Origin: DATKHR01 sp036557365
Lineage (GTDB): Bacteria > Acidobacteriota > Vicinamibacteria > Vicinamibacterales > CAVVIG01
NCBI GenBank assembly: GCA_036557365.1
Contig: DATBHR010000101.1
Span: 124,001 to 188,000 of the forward strand
Length of the DNA stretch: 64,000 bases
Reading direction: 5' to 3'
Shown: one piece after another, positions 58,958-64,000 of the stretch
How the letters are laid out: the number at the start of each line of letters is the position of its first letter
How positions within the stretch are numbered: position 1 is the stretch's first letter
Notes under the pieces: generated by a model
Seen by the model: only the letters and a program-made list of their open reading frames with translations
What the model was told of the DNA's origin: nothing
Database searches by the model: none
Program-made: the position numbers and the translations under genes

Positions 58958-59977
58958 CTACGCTTCAGGTTCCTCCAACGCCGTGCGGTCTTCTTCCGCC
59001 TCGCGCGATTCGACGAGCATGCCGTTCACGAGACGGGCTTTGACGAGGAAGATGTGGCTCGCGCGCTCGCCCTTCGCTTCGTACATCAGCTTGTCGGCGC
59101 GCTGAATCAGATCCGCGGCGAGTCGTCGCGCAATAAAACGCCGATCGGCGACGCGTCCCAGCCACAGGCAGACGACGCCGACATCGACGCGAACGGGTTG
59201 CGCCGCCAGGCGCCGATCTTCCGTAGACCAGTCGAAGCGCTCGACGGCTTCGCGGAAGCGTTCGCCGACGGCGTGCGCCTGAGAGCACTCGGCCAGATCC
59301 GGAATCATGAAGCAGAACTCGTCGCCGCCGAAGCGCGCGTGCAGTTCCTTGCCGCGTTCTCCAAACGCTGCGTCGGCCAGCGGCGACGGCCCGGGAACGG
59401 CCGGCCGCTCCTGCGCGATGAGGTCGTCCGAGCGGACCTGCTCGCGGAGCAGCGTGGCGACGCGTTCGATGATGCGATCGCCGACGGCGTGGCCGAGCGC
59501 GTCGTTGTACCACTTGAAGCCGGTGATGTCGACGAGGCCCACCGCACACCAGCGGCCGCGTTGTTCGAGCGCCAGAAACGACTCGAGCTGCTCGGTGAAC
59601 CGGCCGAAGTTCATCAATTTCGTCTTCGGGTCGCGGTGCGACTTGTCCGTGAGCTCGGCGACGAGCGCCTCGAAATAGTGGGAGATGCTGGTGACGGTCG
59701 CATCCTTGGCCGAGAGCTCTCGCTTGACGCGCGCCATTTTCTCGGCGAACCCGGTGGACAACGCCTGAATCGCTTCCTGCTTCGATTCCTGCCACAGACG
59801 CTCGTGACGGGTGAAAACGGCATCGATCGCTGCAAGAAGTGCCGATTCCTTCTCTGGCAGAAGATGCAGGTTGCTCCGAACCCAGACGTGAAGCTCGTTT
59901 CGCGTTTGCGGGGACGCAACGGGATGCTCGAAATCGTCGGATTGCATCTGATGTCCGCGCACGATGGGCTCAGCCAT
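58958..59977 (-). CDS. Diguanylate cyclase (GGDEF)
   Basis: A 339-residue soluble protein. Residues 1-110 are helical and not recognised; the cyclase domain begins near SHRDPKTKLMNFGRF and has an intact GGDEF at 217-221. The RxxD inhibitory motif (RSDD, 182-185) lies 31 residues before GGDEF instead of the usual 5, because of a 26-residue Pro/Ala-rich insertion. The active site looks functional for c-di-GMP synthesis; product inhibition may be altered. No TM segments, so it is cytosolic. Confidence 0.92.
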   Translation of the reverse strand: MAEPIVRGHQMQSDDFEHPVASPQTRNELHVWVRSNLHLLPEKESALLAAIDAVFTRHERLWQESKQEAIQALSTGFAEKMARVKRELSAKDATVTSISHYFEALVAELTDKSHRDPKTKLMNFGRFTEQLESFLALEQRGRWCAVGLVDITGFKWYNDALGHAVGDRIIERVATLLREQVRSDDLIAQERPAVPGPSPLADAAFGERGKELHARFGGDEFCFMIPDLAECSQAHAVGERFREAVERFDWSTEDRRLAAQPVRVDVGVVCLWLGRVADRRFIARRLAADLIQRADKLMYEAKGERASHIFLVKARLVNGMLVESREAEEDRTALEEPEA

Positions 59978-60264
59978 ACTTCGCCGCTTTAGACTCTACA
60001 AACGGCGTGCCCGATACCAGTTTCCCGATTTGCTGAGGTTTCTGCTCAGCTCACAATTTCGTGTGCATGAATCGCCACACTACAAAGGTAAACTCCGCCG
60101 TTTCGTGTACAGCGGCGCACACAGGATGGGGAGCACGAGTCGTACCGAAGACGTCAGGGCGACCTAAACCGCGGGGAGTCTTGCCACAAAACGCGGAGGG
60201 ATGCTGTCCGTCGCCGATCTGACGGTTCGTACAGGAGTGATTTCCGCGTCCGACAGGTGGCGGA

Positions 60265-61113
60265 TTATCGAGCGGCGACGAGCTTTGCGACGATCTGCCG
60301 GGCAAGCGGCAAGCTGACGCCGCAGGTCGGATCGTCCACCCGGCAACGCGCGACCGTCAGGTCGCAGCCGCACGTGCACGACTGTCCATTCAGCTTCGTC
60401 AGTGCCTCGGTTCGCTGCGCCGCTGACAGCTTCGAGAGGTCCACGCCAGGGATATCGATCGCCTGCGCCCCGTTCGCGAGGCTCAGGCCCTGCGACTGAT
60501 CGACGCGTTCGACCGACGCGTTTACAGGAAGGCCGGCGAGAGACCGCGCCTCGAGCTCGGTCAGCGTCGGGTTCAGCATCCCGACGTGCTTCTGAACCAG
60601 CCGTCCCTCGCGATCGAGGATGAAGGATGTCGGCAGCGCGTGGATGCCCGGGAAGATCTTCTCGAGGTCGGCCGTGGACATCACGATCGGATAGTTCATG
60701 CCGTGGTCGGCTGCGAACCGCCTGACCTGCTCGGCCGGCACTTCGTCCTGCGAGATCCCGATGACCTGCAGTGTGTCGCGATATTTTTCCTGGAGCGCTA
60801 CGAGATCGGGAATTTCGGCGCGGCACGGCGGGCACCACGTCGCCCAGAAGTTGACGATGACGACCTTGCCACGGAAAGCGTTCGAATCAACGCGGCGGCC
60901 ATCGAGATCGGCCGCAGCGAACGCAGGGACCACGGCCGGATCGCGGAACAGTCGAATCGTGGCCTTCTCGGACGCGCCGGCCGTTCCGGCTGTCTCGGCG
61001 TTCTCGACCTGCGCCTCCGGGCTGCCCGACGGACGCGCGTAGTGAACGCCGGTCCAAATCAACGCGGCTCCGCCGATGGCCAGCGCCGCGGTCAGCAGAC
61101 GTCCCGTGTGCAT
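60265..61113 (-). CDS. TlpA-like thioredoxin with Cys-rich C-terminal tail
   Basis: A 282-residue membrane-anchored or secreted thioredoxin-fold protein. The N-terminal hydrophobic segment (LLTAALAIGGAALIWTGVHYA) is a signal/anchor. The TlpA/ResA domain has WCPPC at 93-97. A C-terminal extension carries Cys246, Cys248, Cys250, Cys257 and Cys264 (SCTCGCDLTVARC ... DDPTC), a pattern I have seen attached to exported reductases and likely metal-binding or redox. The ATG at 61113 was chosen for the signal. Role: thiol-disulfide exchange in the periplasm. Confidence 0.87.
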   Translation of the reverse strand: MHTGRLLTAALAIGGAALIWTGVHYARPSGSPEAQVENAETAGTAGASEKATIRLFRDPAVVPAFAAADLDGRRVDSNAFRGKVVIVNFWATWCPPCRAEIPDLVALQEKYRDTLQVIGISQDEVPAEQVRRFAADHGMNYPIVMSTADLEKIFPGIHALPTSFILDREGRLVQKHVGMLNPTLTELEARSLAGLPVNASVERVDQSQGLSLANGAQAIDIPGVDLSKLSAAQRTEALTKLNGQSCTCGCDLTVARCRVDDPTCGVSLPLARQIVAKLVAAR

Positions 61114-61202
61114 CGCGATCCAGTGTATCCCAACGTCTTCGCGACCCGAAGCTCCGCGACTCCTGCCGGCCGGGCGCGAGAGCATTGAGAGTAGACTTGC
61201 GC

Positions 61203-62396
61203 ATGCTCACTCGCTCTGGCCTGGGGATTTTGGGGGTCGCGCTCGCGGCCACTGCGCTGATGGTCGAGCCGGGCCACGCGCAGCGTGGACGCGGCGGAGA
61301 CAACCCCTTTCCGGGTGGAACGAACCCCGACGGCTCCCTGCGTCCGACCGCGCCGCTGACCCGCCTGTTCACCCAGGACGCCTACACCGAATACAGCATC
61401 CTGGCGCCGGGCAGCGAGGAGTTCCGGATCCGCTTCCTGCCGGAGGAAACGCGCGTCGGCGCCACCGAGCTCGTGAATGCCACGCGCGGCGGCAGCGAGG
61501 GGTCGGGTATCGAGGTCTACGATCCGCGGACCGGCAAGGCGCTTCCGTTTACCTACGAACAGGACAAGAACGATCCCGAGACGCACGCGATTCACGCCAA
61601 GCTCCCGATCCCGGTCCCGGCCGGCGGCATCGGGCGCGTCCTGATTTACAAAACCTACAAGGATCCGCGTACCTACACGATGCACGGCGACGATATCGTG
61701 TGGGTCCGCAGCCTGAGCGGCTATCGCCTCGGAGTCCTGCTCCCCAAGGGGTTTGCGTTCATCTCCTCCAACGTCGCCGCACAACTTTCGACGGCATCGG
61801 ACGGGCGGCTCAAGCTGGCCTTCGCCAATCCAAGCGGACAGAGCAACCCGGTGACGATCCACGCGCGCCGGACGTCCGCCGCGTTTCCGTCCACGTCGTA
61901 CACCGACATGTTCTTCGACGACGTGAAGACGATTTACGACCTCGACGATCCGGCGACGCATCGCATTCACGTCGACCAGAGCTACAGCGACTACCGGAAA
62001 GGCGCTGTCGCGAAGCTGGACGCGCTGTCGTATCTGCCGCTGCTGGAGGTTAAGGTCGTCGACCTGGACACGGCGCACGCCTTGACGACCGCGAAAGAGA
62101 ACGGCGCGTCGGTCGCCAGGCTCGAAGTGCCGATCACCGATGACAAGCAGAGCGCGCACCTGCGCATCACCGGCACGTTCAGCGATCCCAAGTATTACAG
62201 CCAGAACGGCGAGCTGGTGTTCGAGCGCGCGGTCCACGGCCTGCGCAACACGATTCTCCTGCCGGCAGGATGGGACGTATCGGCGGTCTCCCAATCAGGC
62301 ACGATCGGCACCTACGAAGGCCGCACCTTCGTCGCGCTGATCAATCTGAACGCAGAGAACAACTACACCGTGCGCATTCGCGCGCACAAGCGCTAG
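61203..62396 (+). CDS. Secreted protein of unknown function
   Basis: A 397-residue protein with a signal peptide (SGLGILGVALAATALMVEPGHAQ). The mature part is beta-rich: TEYSILAPGSEEFRIRFLPEET, then IGRVLIYKTYKDPRTYTMHGDDIVWVRSLSG, and a C-terminal YYSQNGELVFERAVHGLRNTILLPAGWDV. The last block resembles domains found beside peptidases in Acidobacteria, but I cannot name the family. It is 9 bases before the MBL hydrolase, same direction, so probably co-transcribed. ATG 61203 chosen over 61185. Confidence 0.72.
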   Translation: MLTRSGLGILGVALAATALMVEPGHAQRGRGGDNPFPGGTNPDGSLRPTAPLTRLFTQDAYTEYSILAPGSEEFRIRFLPEETRVGATELVNATRGGSEGSGIEVYDPRTGKALPFTYEQDKNDPETHAIHAKLPIPVPAGGIGRVLIYKTYKDPRTYTMHGDDIVWVRSLSGYRLGVLLPKGFAFISSNVAAQLSTASDGRLKLAFANPSGQSNPVTIHARRTSAAFPSTSYTDMFFDDVKTIYDLDDPATHRIHVDQSYSDYRKGAVAKLDALSYLPLLEVKVVDLDTAHALTTAKENGASVARLEVPITDDKQSAHLRITGTFSDPKYYSQNGELVFERAVHGLRNTILLPAGWDVSAVSQSGTIGTYEGRTFVALINLNAENNYTVRIRAHKR

Positions 62397-62405
62397 GAGA
62401 AGGTC

Positions 62406-63311
62406 ATGAGACTCTCGAGACTGCACGTGCTGGCCGGTCTGCTGACCATGGGGGCGCTCTCGATCGCGGTCGCGGCGCAGCAACCGGCGGCGCGGGCGAC
62501 GCTGCCCGAGCTGCAGAAGGTCAAGGACAATCTCTACGTCATCATGGCGTCGAGCCCGGCGCCGCGTGAGAACTTCACCGGCGGGAACGTCGGCGTGTTC
62601 GTCACCGATGCCGGCGTCACCGTCGTCGACACGAAGCTCGCGGGCTACGGACCGGATATCATCGCGCGAATCAAGGCGGTGACGAGCAAGCCGATTACGA
62701 CGATCATCAACACGCACACGCACGGCGATCACACCGGCAGCAACGACGGATTTCCTGCCACCGTCGACATCGTCGCCCACGAGAACACGAAGGCGAACAT
62801 GATGAAGATGGACGCGTTCAAGGGCGACAAGGCGCAGTTCCTGCCGAAGCGCACCTTCAAGGACAAGCTGACGCTCGGCAGCGGCAAAGATCGCGTAGAG
62901 CTGTACTACTTCGGCGCCGGACATACGAACGGCGACACGTTCGTCCTGTTTCCCGCGCTGCGCGTGCTGCAGACCGGCGACATGTTCGCGTGGAAGGATG
63001 CGCCGCTGTACGATCGCAGCAACGGCGGCAGCGGCGTCCAGCATCCCAAGACGATGGCCAAGCTGCTGGCCACGGTCAAAGACGTGGACGTCGTCATTCC
63101 GGGACACAGCCCTCTCATGACGCTGAAGGACGTGCAGGAATATCAGCGCTTCACGGCGGAGTTGTTGTCGGCGACGGAAGCGGCGATGAAAGCGGGCAAG
63201 AGCGCGGACGACGCCGCAGCCGGTATCGATCTCACCTCGAAGTATCCCGGCTACAAAAACGAGCGTACGAAGGCGGCGGTTGCCGCCATCTACGACGAGC
63301 TGAAGAAGTAG
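62406..63311 (+). CDS. Secreted MBL-fold metallo-hydrolase
   Basis: A 301-residue metallo-beta-lactamase-fold protein with a signal peptide (LAGLLTMGALSIAVAAQ). Zinc ligands: HTHGDHTG (His104, His106, Asp108, His109), GAGHTNGD, TGDMF and PGHSP. This full set suggests a binuclear zinc site. It could hydrolyse lactones, phosphodiesters or beta-lactams; nothing specifies which. It has an AGGAGA Shine-Dalgarno and follows the preceding gene by 9 bases. It converges with argG. Confidence 0.9.
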   Translation: MRLSRLHVLAGLLTMGALSIAVAAQQPAARATLPELQKVKDNLYVIMASSPAPRENFTGGNVGVFVTDAGVTVVDTKLAGYGPDIIARIKAVTSKPITTIINTHTHGDHTGSNDGFPATVDIVAHENTKANMMKMDAFKGDKAQFLPKRTFKDKLTLGSGKDRVELYYFGAGHTNGDTFVLFPALRVLQTGDMFAWKDAPLYDRSNGGSGVQHPKTMAKLLATVKDVDVVIPGHSPLMTLKDVQEYQRFTAELLSATEAAMKAGKSADDAAAGIDLTSKYPGYKNERTKAAVAAIYDELKK

Positions 63312-63314
63312 CGG

Positions 63315-64000
63315 CTATTCGTCCTCGGTCCGGCCGCCCAATCGCGGGAGGCCGGACGTCTTCGACGGCGCGATCAGCCCTCTCTTGGCGTACTCGAGCA
63401 GCTTGTCGCGCGTGTCCACGATATCCAGGTTCCGCATCGTCAGCTGCCCGATGCGATCCTGCGGCGTGAAGAACGCCTCTCCCTTTTCCATCGTCAGCCG
63501 TTCAGGCTTGTACGTGAGATTCGGGCTCGTCGTGTCGAGGATGGAGTAGTCGTTTCCGCGGCGCAGTTCGACGGTCACTTCACCGGTGACGGCGCGCGCG
63601 ACCCACCGAACGGCGGCCTCGCGCCGCATCATCGCCTGCGAATCGAACCAGCGTCCCTGGTACAGCAGCCGGCCGAGACGGCGGCCGTTCTCCCGGTATT
63701 CTTCGATCGTGTCCTCGTTGTGGATGCCGGTGACGAGGCGCTCGTAGGCGATGTAGAGGAGTGCGAGACCCGGCGCTTCGTAGATGCCGCGGCTTTTGGC
63801 TTCGATAATCCGGTTCTCGATCTGATCGCTCATGCCGAGTCCGTGGCGTCCGCCGATGGCGTTTGCCTCCATGACCAGCGCCACGTCGTCATCGAACGTC
63901 CGTCCGTTCAACGCGACCGGTCGGCCCTCTTCGAAGCGGATCGTCACGGTCTCCGGTGAGACCGCCACATCGCTGCGCCAGAAGGCAACGCCCATGATCG
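63315..64000 (-). CDS. argG: Argininosuccinate synthase ArgG, 3' part
   Basis: The visible 226 codons are the C-terminal half of ArgG: VTIRFEEGRPVALNG, NAIGGRHGLGMSDQIENRIIEAKSRGIYEAPGLALLYIAYERLVTGIHNEDTI, and RWFDSQAMMRREAAVRWVARAVTGEVTVELRRGNDYSILDTTS. The enzyme joins citrulline and aspartate in arginine synthesis. The gene runs off the right edge, so the ATG at 63995 is internal, and the ATP-binding N-terminus is outside. It converges with the MBL gene with 3 bases between. Confidence 0.95.
   Translation of the reverse strand, partial: IMGVAFWRSDVAVSPETVTIRFEEGRPVALNGRTFDDDVALVMEANAIGGRHGLGMSDQIENRIIEAKSRGIYEAPGLALLYIAYERLVTGIHNEDTIEEYRENGRRLGRLLYQGRWFDSQAMMRREAAVRWVARAVTGEVTVELRRGNDYSILDTTSPNLTYKPERLTMEKGEAFFTPQDRIGQLTMRNLDIVDTRDKLLEYAKRGLIAPSKTSGLPRLGGRTEDE

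Overview
This window looks like a chromosomal piece of a high-GC (by eye about 65%) Acidobacteriota, probably close to Vicinamibacteria; that placement is inferred. It rests on an ADOP-type duplicated orphan permease, an HTH plus PD40-propeller membrane protein, a 'GQPDLQGIW' secreted protein, a DUF2934 protein, a PEP-CTERM protein and many S9, P1 and MBL hydrolases. Four tRNA genes are present: Arg(CCG), Arg(TCG), Lys(CTT) and His(GTG).

Layout. 0.1-4.3 kb: FKBP lipoprotein, beta-barrel-like protein, ADOP permease. 4.4-5.8 kb: a tyrosinase preceded by a MelC1-like copper caddie. 5.9-12.3 kb: a molybdenum hydroxylase operon (CoxS-CoxL-CoxM) carrying the form II active-site loop AYRGAGR, followed by MoxR (CoxD), VWA (CoxE) and CoxG. 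12.3-18.5 kb: SDR, monooxygenase-like protein, tRNA-Arg(CCG), ECF sigma/anti-sigma pair, cupin, and a membrane-tethered HTH/propeller protein, ending at tRNA-Arg(TCG).

18.56-34.68 kb is an accessory block. It is bounded by tRNA-Arg(TCG) and an exact 39-bp copy of the 5' half of that tRNA (anticodon loop to 5' end). Its left part has lower GC and holds a HEPN operon, membrane and secreted hypothetical proteins, a DUF3251 fragment and an HsdM fragment. The middle holds an exported alanine racemase with a DmpA-like P1 peptidase, a metallophosphoesterase, an S9 peptidase and a very large membrane patatin. The right end has a TM/coiled-coil protein and a Walker-A remnant. I found no integrase.

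34.8-40.4 kb: tRNA-Lys, MOSC protein, PEP-CTERM protein, methyltransferase, small zinc ribbon, acid phosphatase and ASCH protein. 40.4-52.5 kb: one long minus-strand run, GlgX/TreX - GlgE - TreS/maltokinase - DUF2934 - Ku - LigD - acyltransferase-like membrane protein. It joins the GlgE trehalose-to-glucan route with non-homologous end joining, a combination that suggests stress or desiccation survival. 52.5-64 kb: cupin, MsrP-like molybdoenzyme, two c-di-GMP proteins (HD-GYP-GAF-AGDEF and GGDEF), GNAT, ExeA-like ATPase, tRNA-His, TlpA-like thioredoxin with a Cys-rich tail, MBL hydrolase, and the 3' part of argG running off the window.

All assignments come from reading motifs and translations. 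No database search was run.
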